Below are positions 33,682 through 43,110 of a DNA stretch of 64,000 nucleotides, in pieces. The stretch spans positions 186,001 to 250,000 of the forward strand of contig NZ_JPVO01000053.1 in NCBI RefSeq assembly GCF_000772955.1. The letters are read 5' to 3'. How positions within the stretch are numbered: position 1 is the first letter of the stretch; each line of letters opens with the position of its first letter. This DNA is from Ureibacillus sinduriensis BLB-1 = JCM 15800 (GTDB taxonomy: Bacteria > Bacillota > Bacilli > Bacillales_A > Planococcaceae). The notes beneath the pieces are model-generated. The model had not been told where the DNA came from, made no database searches, and saw only the letters and a list, made by a program, of their open reading frames with translations. A program made the translations under genes and the position numbers.

Positions 33682-34533
33682 ATGGATCAAACCACTTTAC
33701 AAAATAATAACCAGGGAGATGAACTTGAGAAACTGGAGATTCATCTTCTCCTTGAGGGCATTTACTTAAAGTATGGATATGATTATCGCGATTATGCCTA
33801 TCCTTCGATAAGAAGGCGGGTATGGCATCGGGTCCATGGAGAGAAATTAACCACGATATCCCGCCTATTGGATAAAGTTTTGCATGATGCAACCTGCTTT
33901 GAGAGACTGATAGCCGACTTTTCCATCAACGTTACTGAAATGTTTCGAGATTCCTTGTTTTTCAAATCGTTTAAAGATAATGTCATTCCCCAACTAAAAA
34001 CGTATCCATCTATTCGGATCTGGCATGCGGGTTGCTCTACCGGGGAAGAGGTCTATTCAATGGCCATCCTTTTACATGAGGCGGGGCTTTATGAAAAAAC
34101 GAAAATTTACGCGACGGATATTAACACAGATGTTTTAAAAACCGCGAAGAATGGATGTTTTTCTTTGGAGCGTATGAAAAAATATACAAACAATTATATG
34201 CAAGCGGGTGGTGAACAAGCATTTTCGGATTATTATAAAGTCACGGATGGCGGAGTGAAATTCCATCCCTACTTGACGAAAAATGTAGTATTTGCCCAAC
34301 ATAATCTTGTAACAGACCACTCGTTCAATGAGTTTCATGTCATACTTTGCCGTAATGTATTAATATACTTCAACAAGGACTTACAAAATAAGGTGCATCA
34401 TCTTTTCCATCAAAGTCTAGGGAAATTTGGCGTCTTATGTCTTGGCAATAAAGAATCACTGAACTACACAAATTATTATAAGTTGTATGAAGAGATTAGT
34501 TCGTCGCAAAAAATTTATAAAAAAATAAAATAA
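33682..34533 (+). CDS. CheR-type protein-glutamate methyltransferase
   Basis: A 283-residue SAM-dependent methyltransferase. The N-terminal CheR helical domain (about 15-85) includes YGYDYRDYAYPSIRRRVWHR. The catalytic domain has INVTEMFRDSLFFKSF, the SAM loop IWHAGCSTGEEVYSMAILL, the acidic ATDINTDVL strand end and VILCRNVLIYFNKDLQ, all hallmark CheR segments. CheR adds methyl groups to Glu residues of chemoreceptors. Here it starts 18 bases after the hybrid kinase, so the substrate may be that kinase's sensor or coiled-coil region, or the MCP 1.4 kb downstream. No CheB methylesterase is visible. A strong terminator follows. Confidence 0.9.
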   Translation: MDQTTLQNNNQGDELEKLEIHLLLEGIYLKYGYDYRDYAYPSIRRRVWHRVHGEKLTTISRLLDKVLHDATCFERLIADFSINVTEMFRDSLFFKSFKDNVIPQLKTYPSIRIWHAGCSTGEEVYSMAILLHEAGLYEKTKIYATDINTDVLKTAKNGCFSLERMKKYTNNYMQAGGEQAFSDYYKVTDGGVKFHPYLTKNVVFAQHNLVTDHSFNEFHVILCRNVLIYFNKDLQNKVHHLFHQSLGKFGVLCLGNKESLNYTNYYKLYEEISSSQKIYKKIK

Positions 34534-34545
34534 AATTATTTCTCG

Positions 34546-34582
34546 CTCGAAAATGCATATCGATGTATTTTCGAGTTTTTTT
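34546..34582 (+). terminator. Strong terminator of the REC/kinase/CheR operon
   Basis: CTCGAAAAT (34546-34554) pairs with ATTTTCGAG (34567-34575), followed by seven T. Confidence 0.9.
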
Positions 34583-34709
34583 GTAGCGATAATGTTTGCT
34601 TCGATGACATTTCATTGCCTAAAGGCTCCCTGAATGATGAGCAGGGACGTTTTCACCCCCTTCTGAATACATTAGTAATTGGAGAAAAATGTCGAATAGG
34701 GGGCGTGCA

Positions 34710-35681
34710 ATGAAAGCACTTTTCATTTTGGTTATGTTCGTATTATTAGTTGCGTGTACCGACCAAACGGAACGTATCACAGAAAATCCTCTCATAGAAA
34801 AAGACGATGAATTCGTTAATACAGAAAAAACGCTTGAGAAGCCGGTCTTGGAAGAAGAAAAAAAACCTTCTTATTTAATTCATCTAATCGACCCGAACAC
34901 AGAGGAAACTATCACTACCATATCCACAAAAGAGCTAGGTTTTCATACGGATTATGCCAATTATGTCAACCAAATTGAACTGCTGGCAAAAGACCTTGCA
35001 CGGGGGACAGAGTCAAGAGAGGGCTATGACCGACGAATGGTCCTGGATTTTGTGAATGAAAAAGGCGAACTCGTCGAAGGGACGCCTATGCTTGTATTAA
35101 AAGAGAGTGAGCTCATCGAAAGGATTCTTGCTGTTTCCCCGGATGGAGGAAATGTTGAATTACCGCTCTATCTAACAGAAACCGGCTATGATCGAACCGA
35201 ATTCGACACCCTGGATGAGGTAATTGTGGCTTCCTATACGACTTATTACGATAGTTCTGTGAGTGGTCGTGCGCATAATATCAAGCGATCTTCGGATGCG
35301 ATATCCAGAGTGATTGTTGGAGTGGACGATTATTTTTCGTTTAATACTACGGTAGGCCCAAGAACAAAAGAAACCGGCTATCAAGAAGCACTGGAAATCA
35401 TCAATGGCGAATTTGTAACAGGAATCGGCGGGGGAATCTGTCAGACGTCCTCGACACTTTTTAATGCTGTAGATCAATTGGGTGTTTCCTATGTTGAGAG
35501 GCATCATCATTCACGTGACATTGGTTATGTTCCAAGGGGAAGGGACGCAACCGTCTCCTATGGAACACTCGACTTCAGATTTCAAAATACAACCGGCATC
35601 CCTTTTATGATCGTTTCGACAACTTCCGGAAATTCGATAACTGTCGAAATCCGCACCTCACAAGAATATGTCGATCATTGA
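34710..35681 (+). CDS. VanW-family lipoprotein
   Basis: A 323-residue predicted lipoprotein. MKALFILVMFVLLVAC gives lipobox LVAC with Cys16 as lipid anchor, followed by an acidic linker and a first domain (about 50-160). The VanW domain (about 170-318) is clear: GRAHNIKRSSDAISRVIVG, YFSFNTTVGPRTKETGYQ, the signature GIGGGICQTSSTLFNAV, ERHHHSRDIGYVPRGRDATV, DFRFQNTTGIPF. The GGGxCQ(T/V)STTL motif is near-invariant in VanW proteins, whose exact role in the envelope is unresolved. Start: ATG 34710 behind AGGGGGCG rather than ATG 34689. A close paralogue without lipobox is at 42020; the two bracket the MCP and the germination operon. Confidence 0.88.
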   Translation: MKALFILVMFVLLVACTDQTERITENPLIEKDDEFVNTEKTLEKPVLEEEKKPSYLIHLIDPNTEETITTISTKELGFHTDYANYVNQIELLAKDLARGTESREGYDRRMVLDFVNEKGELVEGTPMLVLKESELIERILAVSPDGGNVELPLYLTETGYDRTEFDTLDEVIVASYTTYYDSSVSGRAHNIKRSSDAISRVIVGVDDYFSFNTTVGPRTKETGYQEALEIINGEFVTGIGGGICQTSSTLFNAVDQLGVSYVERHHHSRDIGYVPRGRDATVSYGTLDFRFQNTTGIPFMIVSTTSGNSITVEIRTSQEYVDH

Positions 35682-35702
35682 TGTCAGTTGAATGGTACAA
35701 TT

Positions 35703-35729
35703 AGACACTTTCAAAGGTGTCTTTTTTTG
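35703..35729 (+). terminator. Terminator of the first VanW gene
   Basis: GACAC (35704-35708) pairs with GTGTC (35717-35721), followed by seven T. Confidence 0.7.
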
Positions 35730-35960
35730 TTTGGAAAGCAAATTAATTCAAATAAGCTATCAATAATTTTAAAAAGTTATACTTTATAACTAATTTAAAT
35801 TTTTCTTTTAGTAGTAATGTTCTAAATTTATATTTTATTAATATTATTTTTAGTATATAATTAATTCTGAAAATATTTCTCAAAAAGGGAGGGTTTTACA
35901 ATTTAAACTTCATTATTCAAACAATTGAATATTGGAATCGCATCCGGGGGGGCTACTTTA

Positions 35961-38069
35961 TTGATACCAAAATATAAAAAGCCAAAAAAGAAGAAGAATC
36001 CAGTTAACCAAACTGAGAAGAAAAAACAGAAAATTCAAAAGGGTTCAACGAAGATTCGAAAGCAAAAGAGTCAGAAAGAACTAAGCAAGCAAGGACGAAT
36101 GATCAGTATCCGAACTAGATTCATAAGTGCCATTCTATTGATTTCGATCATCCCGCTAATCGCTGTTGCATTTTTTATTCAAAATAATAATAGTGGTATT
36201 TTGATAGAGAAAGAACAAGATGCCATGCAGAAACTTGCAGTGAGTAAGGCGCAGTCCATCGAACAATGGTTCAGCTCGCAATTATCCGAAATGCAAGTAG
36301 CTGCTGCTAGTGATGTCATGAAAACAATGAATGCTGAACGAATCTTGCCTTATATCAATATGTTGGAAAATCGTTCAGATGAATTTGAAACGATGTTTGT
36401 TATTGATAAAGAAGGAACGGTATTGACCCACACATTAAAAGGGAGTATCGGGGCGGATTATAGCAAGCAAAGTTATGTACCGAGTGTATTTGGAGGTAAA
36501 TCTGTATTCTCCGAGGTATTAATTTCTGAAGAGACAGGGAATCGGGTTGTCATTGCGGCCACGCCGATCATTAATGACAAAGGGTTAATTGTAGGAATAC
36601 TTGCTGGTGCAGCAAACCTGGAAGATTTGATTGATACATATTTGGCGGAGGAAGAAAGTTCCAACTCAATCACACTGGTTGACGGGCAAGGCATTATTCA
36701 AGAACATCCTTCAGACGATTTGATTGGAAGTAAGTTTGAGGAAGCTAATATCGGAGCTTTAAGATCATATATAGAGAAAAGTACTCAAGAAGCAGGCATT
36801 TCTAGATTTGATTATGAGAATGAAGAGTACATCATCACCTACACACCGATTCAATCGATCGGCTATGGACTAAGTATTTATACACCTTCCGACGAAATAC
36901 TTGCTGACTCAAATGCTCTAAAAAATACGACAATCCTCATGATTTGTATTGCAGCTGTCCTCATCGTTCTAGTAACTTTTATTATTGTAAGAAGCATTAC
37001 GAAGCCTATTCTTGTCCTTTCAGCAAAAATGGAAAGAATCGCCACTGGGGATCTTACGACTAGGGTTATTAATACAAAACGACGAGATGAAATTGGGCAA
37101 CTCTCAAACAACTTCAATCTAATGATTGATAATATTAAGCATCTTGTCTCAGAAATTAAAAAGGCGTCGGATAACGTACTTTCTTCTTCCGAAGAGCTAT
37201 CGGCAAGTTCGGATGAAACTGTTCAAGCTACAGAACAGATTGCAGCTTCGATCCAAACGATTGCGTCCAACACGGAAACACAAGTCAGCTTTACGGACAA
37301 CGCAAAAACAGTCGTTACGAATATATCTAATGGTATAACGGCAATCGCGGATAATATCCAACAGACGAACGAAATTTCGAGCAAAGCAGTTGATGCTTCC
37401 AGCTCTGGTTCCGAAGTGATTGGCAATACGATTACCTTTATGAAAACGGTTGAAGAAAAAACGAATGCAGCATCTGATACAATCAATGGACTTGGGAAAA
37501 AATCATCGGAAATCAATGACATCATTTCTGTAATTACCGACATTGCCAGCCAAACAAACTTGCTAGCACTTAATGCGGCTATTGAAGCTGCAAGGGCAGG
37601 CGAATATGGAAGAGGTTTTGCCGTTGTTGCCGACGAGGTGCGCAAACTTGCTGAACAATCAAGTAAAGCATCCGGACAAATTAGTGATTTGATCAAGGAT
37701 ATACAAAATGAGATTGCTTTATCCATTCAAGCAATGGATGAGGGAAATTCAGCCGTAAACGATGGAAAAGAATTAGTGATAAGAGCTGGCAGTGAATTTG
37801 AAAATATTGCACAAGCTGTCGACAAAGTTTCCATTCATATGAAAGAAATACTAAATGAAAGTCAACACATTAAAAGCTCTTCAGAAAAAATGGTTGATGA
37901 AATTGAACATATATCCAAAATATCGATTGAAGCTTCACGCAATACGCAAGAGATTGCTTCGGCTTCCGAACAACAAAATGGTTCAATGGAAGAGATCGCG
38001 GCTTCAGCGGATAATTTAGCAATTATGGCGGAGAATCTGAAATCCGCTGCGCAAGCTTTTAAAATGTAA
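35961..38069 (+). CDS. Methyl-accepting chemotaxis protein with Cache-type sensor
   Basis: A 702-residue chemoreceptor. Residues 1-45 form an unusual Lys-rich cytoplasmic tail ([13 protein letters not shown]...). TM1 is at about 52-71 ([20 protein letters not shown]), the extracellular dCache-type sensor at about 75-315 ([33 protein letters not shown]), TM2 at about 321-341, then HAMP, and a long signalling helix with the conserved hairpin tip [20 protein letters not shown] and [19 protein letters not shown]. Start: TTG 35961 because seven G lie eight bases upstream; an earlier in-frame TTG at 35925 lacks a site. The substrate class is unknown. CheR at 33682 may methylate it. A very strong terminator follows. 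Confidence 0.92.
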   Translation: MIPKYKKPKKKKNPVNQTEKKKQKIQKGSTKIRKQKSQKELSKQGRMISIRTRFISAILLISIIPLIAVAFFIQNNNSGILIEKEQDAMQKLAVSKAQSIEQWFSSQLSEMQVAAASDVMKTMNAERILPYINMLENRSDEFETMFVIDKEGTVLTHTLKGSIGADYSKQSYVPSVFGGKSVFSEVLISEETGNRVVIAATPIINDKGLIVGILAGAANLEDLIDTYLAEEESSNSITLVDGQGIIQEHPSDDLIGSKFEEANIGALRSYIEKSTQEAGISRFDYENEEYIITYTPIQSIGYGLSIYTPSDEILADSNALKNTTILMICIAAVLIVLVTFIIVRSITKPILVLSAKMERIATGDLTTRVINTKRRDEIGQLSNNFNLMIDNIKHLVSEIKKASDNVLSSSEELSASSDETVQATEQIAASIQTIASNTETQVSFTDNAKTVVTNISNGITAIADNIQQTNEISSKAVDASSSGSEVIGNTITFMKTVEEKTNAASDTINGLGKKSSEINDIISVITDIASQTNLLALNAAIEAARAGEYGRGFAVVADEVRKLAEQSSKASGQISDLIKDIQNEIALSIQAMDEGNSAVNDGKELVIRAGSEFENIAQAVDKVSIHMKEILNESQHIKSSSEKMVDEIEHISKISIEASRNTQEIASASEQQNGSMEEIAASADNLAIMAENLKSAAQAFKM

Positions 38070-38073
38070 AGTT

Positions 38074-38118
38074 ATAGGCAATTTTTTCGTTAATTAAGCG
38101 AAAAAATTGCCTATTTTC
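38074..38118 (+). terminator. Very strong terminator of the MCP gene
   Basis: A 15-16-bp stem with core TAGGCAATTTTTTCG (38075-38089 with 38098-38112) and an 8-base loop, followed by TTTTCTTT. Confidence 0.9.
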
Positions 38119-38192
38119 TTTGCAAAATTAAAAAGTATAGTTCAATTCTTTATCGACATCCTATGTAAAGATAGGAAATGGAGAGAAGTTTT

Positions 38193-39722
38193 ATGTTCAG
38201 AGAACCAAAAAAAAATGCAACGAATTCAAATGAACAACAGAATAAAGAGGAACCTGAAAAATTACCAATTCCAGCATCGAAAAGGGAGTTTCTCGATGTT
38301 CTTAAAGAGAAGGTTCATTCACCCGCAGATTTGGTTATCAAAAATATTAGTGCCACAGTTACTATTGTCTATCTGGACTTTCTCATCGACGGGAAAATTT
38401 TGAACGAACAAATATTGCCTATTTTAGAAAAAGAACAAAGTGCCCCACCAAAAACGATAAAAGAAAAACTTCCTATTGCGGAAATAGACTTATCTGCGGA
38501 GCTTAATAAAAGTGTATTGGAAATGCTGATAGGTGCTGTATTAATTCATTCGGAAGGCCATTCCGAACTGGTCATTGCCAAAATATCCTCCTACCAATCG
38601 AGAGGTTTATCCGCACCGGAGAACGAATCCCAAGTAATCGGTTCACAGGTGGGCTTTAATGAAAACCTGGCGACAAATATATCATTGATTCGCCGTTATA
38701 TTACCAATCCCAATTTGTGTAATGAAAAGTTTACTTTAGGGAAAGACACGATGACTTCATTATCGGTGCTATATATTGACGGCATTGCATCCGAGCAGCA
38801 TGTCAATACAATACGTCAAAGGATTGAAGATCTTGATATTTCGGACTTGCTTGACAGTGCCGTATTATCGGAATTGATAGATGATAACTCATTTTCTATG
38901 TTTCCTCAGTTGTTATTAACAGAAAGACCCGATAGATTCTGCGATGGCCTTCTAAGCGGGAAAGTAGGGATTGTTGTTAACGGCAGTTCCATGGCGATCC
39001 TCTGTCCATATACATTCATTGAATTTTTTCAAAGCAGGGAAGACCAAAACCTTCGTTGGCAAATAGCAACATTTATCCGCTTGCTACGTTTTATGGCAAT
39101 GATAATTTCTATTTTTTTCACCCCTATCTATGTTGCGGCCCTAACCTTCCATTATGAAGTTATCCCGCAGCCATTATTGGTTCCTTTGAGTGAATCAAGG
39201 GCAATTGTTCCTTTCCCTCCAATTATTGAAGCTTTGGTGCTGGAATTGATTATTGAGTTGCTTCGGGAGGCCGGGGCAAGATTGCCAACAAAGGTCGGGC
39301 AAACGATCGGGATTGTTGGTGGTATCGTACTGGGAACAGCAGCTGTTGAAGCAGGTATCACAAGCAACATATTGATTATTATCATCGCTTTATGCGCACT
39401 AGCATCGTTTACAACCCCTAATTACCTGATGGGTAATGTCATTAGGATATTACGTTTTCCAATCATAATATTGGCAGGTTTTTGGGGATTTTTCGGTGTA
39501 ATGCTGGCGTTTTGTTTCCTTATTATTCATTTATTAAGACAATCGAGCTTGGGAGCACCGTACATGGCACCGATTTACCCGCCAAGGTGGAAAGACTGGC
39601 CGGATAGTTTTATCAGGATGCCATTACCGTTTATTAGTCGCCAATCAGTAAATTCAAGAGCACAGAGTAACAATCAGGAAACAAACGAAAACCTTGCAAA
39701 AGAAGAGAAGGTGATCAGGTGA
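38193..39722 (+). CDS. Spore germination receptor A subunit (GerAA/GerKA family)
   Basis: A 509-residue GerA-family A subunit. The cytoplasmic N-terminal half (about 1-285) has the conserved SPADLVIKNI, VTIVYLDFLIDGKI, YIDGIASEQHVNTIRQRI and LTERPDRFCDGLLSGKVGIVVNGSSMAILCP. The membrane half (about 295-470) has five to six helices including VALTFHYEVIPQPLLVP and PTKVGQTIGIVGGIVLG. With the B and C subunits it forms the inner-membrane receptor that detects nutrients and starts germination, acting in the spore. Start: ATG 38193 behind GGAGAGAA; ATG 38178 lies on that site. It overlaps the B gene by four bases (GTGA). Expression in the forespore (sigma G) is expected from the family. Confidence 0.93.
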   Translation: MFREPKKNATNSNEQQNKEEPEKLPIPASKREFLDVLKEKVHSPADLVIKNISATVTIVYLDFLIDGKILNEQILPILEKEQSAPPKTIKEKLPIAEIDLSAELNKSVLEMLIGAVLIHSEGHSELVIAKISSYQSRGLSAPENESQVIGSQVGFNENLATNISLIRRYITNPNLCNEKFTLGKDTMTSLSVLYIDGIASEQHVNTIRQRIEDLDISDLLDSAVLSELIDDNSFSMFPQLLLTERPDRFCDGLLSGKVGIVVNGSSMAILCPYTFIEFFQSREDQNLRWQIATFIRLLRFMAMIISIFFTPIYVAALTFHYEVIPQPLLVPLSESRAIVPFPPIIEALVLELIIELLREAGARLPTKVGQTIGIVGGIVLGTAAVEAGITSNILIIIIALCALASFTTPNYLMGNVIRILRFPIIILAGFWGFFGVMLAFCFLIIHLLRQSSLGAPYMAPIYPPRWKDWPDSFIRMPLPFISRQSVNSRAQSNNQETNENLAKEEKVIR

Positions 39723-40837
39723 AATCCACTCTCCAAATCGGCAATGACGAGAAGTTTAATGCCTCTCTCTTCTTTTTTGTCATTGCAGCAGCTCAAGTAG
39801 GTGTCGGTATTCATGGTTTTCAGCGTGTCGTTGTAAAAGATGCCGGTCATGATGCTTGGATTTCTGTTATATTAGCTGCTCTATTTTCACATATTGTTGT
39901 TTTTTTCATGATAAAGACGCTCGAATTATACCCTTCCAACGACCTATATGGTATTCATCTGGACATATTCGGCAAGTTCATCGGCAGTATTGTAAATATC
40001 ATTTATGTTCTCTATTGTACATTTGCTTTCTATTCAGTAATCAAGAACTATATTGAAGTCATCAACACATGGGTATTTCCCGATCTGTCACAGTCATTCA
40101 TTACAACGGTTTTGTTAATACTTGTAATTTACGCATTTACCGGCGGGTTAAGAGTCATGCTAGGAGTATGCTTTTTCAGTTTCATGACGGGCCTTTGGAT
40201 CTTGATTGTGGTGTACATGCCATTGAAGTATGCACATTATAATCATTTGTTGCCTCTATTTGGCCACGATATAACAAGCATTTTTAAAGGGGCTTATTCG
40301 ATGACCTTTACAATCGTCGGATTTGAGGTCATCAATACACTTTATCCATATGCCAAGGAAAAAAATAAAGTTCAAAAATACGTTCACCTTGCTCTTCTTT
40401 GTACATTATTCATTTATTTGTCCGTCATACTCGTATCACTTGTTTATTTCAGTGAAGCCCAATTGGAAAGAACTCTTTGGGCAACCCTGACTTTATTTAC
40501 CGTTATCAAACTCCCGTTTATAGAAAGAATCGAAATTATCATTATTTGTTTCTGGACCATTATTATATTGCCGAATCTTTGTTTATTTGCTTGGTCAGCT
40601 TATCGCGGCGTAAAACGATTTAAAAATGTTAAGGGAACGACGTTTATTTGGCTTTTTAGCATCTTGATGTTTATCGCCAACATTCCGATGCAATCACGTA
40701 CCCAAATAGATGATATAAACAATTTTTTTGCACAAATCGCTTTTGTCATCGTTTTTCTCTATCCTATCCTGCTCTATATCATGGCAAGTTTAAAAAATGT
40801 ATTGAGAAAAGGGGGAAGAAAAAATGAAAAAGGGTAA
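39719..40837 (+). CDS. Spore germination receptor B subunit (GerAB/GerKB permease)
   Basis: A 372-residue integral membrane protein of the amino-acid-permease-like GerAB family, with about ten helices. It begins with cytosolic KSTLQIGNDEKFN and the typical AAAQVGVGIHGFQR in helix 1. ELYPSNDLYGIHLDIFGKF and LFGHDITSIFKGAYSMTFTIVGFEV match conserved family positions. This subunit binds the germinant in studied GerA receptors. Start: GTG 39719 overlapping the A-subunit stop; the Shine-Dalgarno (AGAAGAGAAGG) lies inside the A gene. It overlaps the C gene by 14 bases. Germinant specificity cannot be read from sequence. Confidence 0.92.
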   Translation: MKSTLQIGNDEKFNASLFFFVIAAAQVGVGIHGFQRVVVKDAGHDAWISVILAALFSHIVVFFMIKTLELYPSNDLYGIHLDIFGKFIGSIVNIIYVLYCTFAFYSVIKNYIEVINTWVFPDLSQSFITTVLLILVIYAFTGGLRVMLGVCFFSFMTGLWILIVVYMPLKYAHYNHLLPLFGHDITSIFKGAYSMTFTIVGFEVINTLYPYAKEKNKVQKYVHLALLCTLFIYLSVILVSLVYFSEAQLERTLWATLTLFTVIKLPFIERIEIIIICFWTIIILPNLCLFAWSAYRGVKRFKNVKGTTFIWLFSILMFIANIPMQSRTQIDDINNFFAQIAFVIVFLYPILLYIMASLKNVLRKGGRKNEKG

Positions 40838-41942
40838 TATTCTCATTGTTTTGCTACTTAGTTGCATTCTCGTCACCGGTTGTACAAGTCAGGAAATCCT
40901 TGAAAGGATAGGTCTGGTTACCTTGATTGGTTATGATGCAGCAGAAGAAGATAAAGTGACAGCTACCTCCGTCATCAGGCAAATTAATCCTGAACTGCAA
41001 AGTAAAGTGGAAGTCCAATCCGAAACTGAAAGCACAAGTCGGGGGACTCGCGTTAAGGTGGATATGAAAACTTCTAAAAAACTGGCAGCCGGCCAATTGC
41101 GAGTCATACTATTCGGTGAGGACTTGGCGAAAAATGGCATAGAAGATGCATTGCACACCACCATGATGAATAATGAAATTAGTACAAGCATTTATTTGGC
41201 TGTTGTAAAAGGTACGTCAAAATCGCTTCTTGAGTACCCTTACAAGGATGTTACGGATGTCGGCCAACATATTTACAATTTGATGGACCACAATATTGAA
41301 CAACAGCACATTATTTCCTCGACATTGCACGAAATTGTCCGGGATAATTACTCTGAAGTGAGAAATTTTGCTTTGCCCATTCTACGCAAAAACGGCGAAT
41401 TCATTCAATTCGATGGAACTGCTTTTTTTAGCCATGGGAAAATGGTTGGGAATCTTCCGGCTGGGGATAACTTCTACATCTTAATGATGCAGGATAATTT
41501 CAAAGACAGTACGCTCGAGTTAGTTTTAGATGGACAATCCATCGACTCATCCAAATTTGAAGAAAAGCAATTGCAAATCGCCATCGATTCCATCAAAACC
41601 AAAAGAAAAATCAAAGTGGTGAATCCGGAACAAAATGAGTTTGACCTGACCATCGATATGAAATGCAGACTATTGGAAATCAATTCTTTAATTCCAACCA
41701 GTGATGCAAAGTTGTTGGAAAAAATTGAAAAAGCTATAAACGAAAAGGTAAAGAATGAACTTTCACGGATCCTGAAATATAGTCAAGAGGTGAATTCCGA
41801 TATTTACGGTTTCGGGGAACAGTATCGAGCGCAAGTTCGGGGTGCAAAATTAACTGACCAAAAGTGGAGAGAAATGTTCCAGGACATGAAAGTAAATGTA
41901 GATGTTGATGTTGAAATCATTCGGAACGGCGTGTTTGAATAA
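40824..41942 (+). CDS. Spore germination receptor C subunit, Ger(x)C lipoprotein
   Basis: A 372-residue lipoprotein. Signal peptide LIVLLLSCILVTGC with lipobox VTGC, Cys20. The Ger(x)C domains follow: ILERIGLVTLIGYDAAEEDK, the RGTRVKVDMKTSKKLAAGQLRVILFGEDLAKNGI segment, SSTLHEIVRDNYSEVRNFALPIL, GTAFFSHGKMVGNL, and the C-terminal domain with FGEQYRAQVRGAKLTDQKW. It is the outer-face subunit of the germinant receptor. GGGGGAAG precedes the ATG inside the end of the B gene. Gene order A-B-C matches the gerA/gerB type of B. subtilis rather than gerK (A-C-B). Confidence 0.93.
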   Translation: MKKGNILIVLLLSCILVTGCTSQEILERIGLVTLIGYDAAEEDKVTATSVIRQINPELQSKVEVQSETESTSRGTRVKVDMKTSKKLAAGQLRVILFGEDLAKNGIEDALHTTMMNNEISTSIYLAVVKGTSKSLLEYPYKDVTDVGQHIYNLMDHNIEQQHIISSTLHEIVRDNYSEVRNFALPILRKNGEFIQFDGTAFFSHGKMVGNLPAGDNFYILMMQDNFKDSTLELVLDGQSIDSSKFEEKQLQIAIDSIKTKRKIKVVNPEQNEFDLTIDMKCRLLEINSLIPTSDAKLLEKIEKAINEKVKNELSRILKYSQEVNSDIYGFGEQYRAQVRGAKLTDQKWREMFQDMKVNVDVDVEIIRNGVFE

Positions 41943-42019
41943 TTAGTGCCCCTTCATATTTCGATAGGTTTGGGGAATGCTAAGCCTATGAACATAGGTT
42001 AGGTTAGGTGTAAAGGCAA

Positions 42020-42970
42020 ATGAAAAATAATCAGGTTCTCTTTATTGTACTCGTCCTTTTTCTTGCATTGAATAGCACGGAAATTGCAGCTGAGGAAGCA
42101 ACTGAGGGTGATTCGTTCGCTGAAAGAACGATTGCAATCATCGATCCATTCACAAAAGAAATAGTTAAGAAAATATCTCCTTCCGATTATGAATTGGTAG
42201 CCGACTTTTCACGATTTAAAAATGACGTTGAAAAATGGGTCCATCAATTTGCAAATGGTACCGAGAACAGCGGTGGTTATTTGAAACCGATGATTCTGGA
42301 TAAAATAGGTGATCACGGAGAAATCATAAAAGGCAGACCACTTATCAAAGTAGATGAAGAGGGGCTTGTGGAACAAATTATTCAACATTCTTTTTCAGGA
42401 GGAGAAATTGAATTACCTCTAAAGTATATACAAAGTGATTATAGCGAAAAGGATATTCCTTATCTTAACGAAGTGGTGCTGGCATCCTATAGCACAAACT
42501 TTAAAGCGTATAAAACCGGAAGAAGCAAAAACATCGAATTATCTGCACTAGCCATTGATAATGTGATTGTGGGCAATAATGACATTTTTTCGTTTAATTC
42601 CGTTGTCGGCCCAAGAGACGTCGCAACAGGCTATCAAATGGCACCTGAGATTATTAAAGGTAAAATGGTCATGGGAATTGGTGGTGGAATTTGTCAAACA
42701 TCTTCCACTTTGTTTAATGCGGTGGATAAATTGGATCTAAACATTATTGAAAGGCATAATCACTCAAAGGACGTAGGATATGTTCCGAAAGGAAGGGATG
42801 CAACGGTATCCTTCGGTGGTTTGGATTTTAAATTTCAAAACACATTAGGCGTTCCTTTCCTGGTGAAAGCTTATTATCAACCAGGCACTATAACCATTCA
42901 AATTAAAACTTCCAAAGAATACGAACAAATCTTGAAAAATGAACTAAGTCAATTACCTGAAGACACGTGA
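42020..42970 (+). CDS. VanW-family exported protein downstream of the germination operon
   Basis: A 316-residue protein with a cleavable signal peptide (VLFIVLVLFLALNSTEIAA-EE) and no lipobox. It shows the same two-part layout as the VanW lipoprotein at 34710: N-terminal domain with IIDPFTKEIVKKISPSDYEL, VanW domain from about residue 165 with GRSKNIELSALAIDNVIVG, DIFSFNSVVGPRDVATGYQ, GIGGGICQTSSTLFNAV, ERHNHSKDVGYVPKGRDATV. It starts 77 bases after the C subunit with no terminator between, so it is likely the fourth gene of the germination operon. A wall or coat role during sporulation or germination is inferred from this position. Confidence 0.88.
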   Translation: MKNNQVLFIVLVLFLALNSTEIAAEEATEGDSFAERTIAIIDPFTKEIVKKISPSDYELVADFSRFKNDVEKWVHQFANGTENSGGYLKPMILDKIGDHGEIIKGRPLIKVDEEGLVEQIIQHSFSGGEIELPLKYIQSDYSEKDIPYLNEVVLASYSTNFKAYKTGRSKNIELSALAIDNVIVGNNDIFSFNSVVGPRDVATGYQMAPEIIKGKMVMGIGGGICQTSSTLFNAVDKLDLNIIERHNHSKDVGYVPKGRDATVSFGGLDFKFQNTLGVPFLVKAYYQPGTITIQIKTSKEYEQILKNELSQLPEDT

Positions 42971-42987
42971 CTCCCGTGTCTTTTTCT
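42961..42987 (+). terminator. Terminator of the ger-vanW transcript
   Basis: GACACG (42962-42967) pairs with CGTGTC (42975-42980), followed by TTTTTCTTTTT. The stop codon of the VanW gene lies in the loop. It closes the whole transcript from 38193. Confidence 0.75.
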
Positions 42988-43110
42988 TTTTGTAAGCAAA
43001 AAGCCTTGCTTGAGGAATAGGGAAGAAAATAGCATAATGAGATTAGTAGAAAAAGCAACAATCTCCAAAACAGGTTTATCTTTAATTTATTTTGAAAGGT
43101 TGGTTTTTAA

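Noticed and set aside
37223-37726. Long minus-strand open frame opposite the MCP
   Set aside because: It mirrors the signalling helix codons; the plus-strand frame has full domain content and a terminator.
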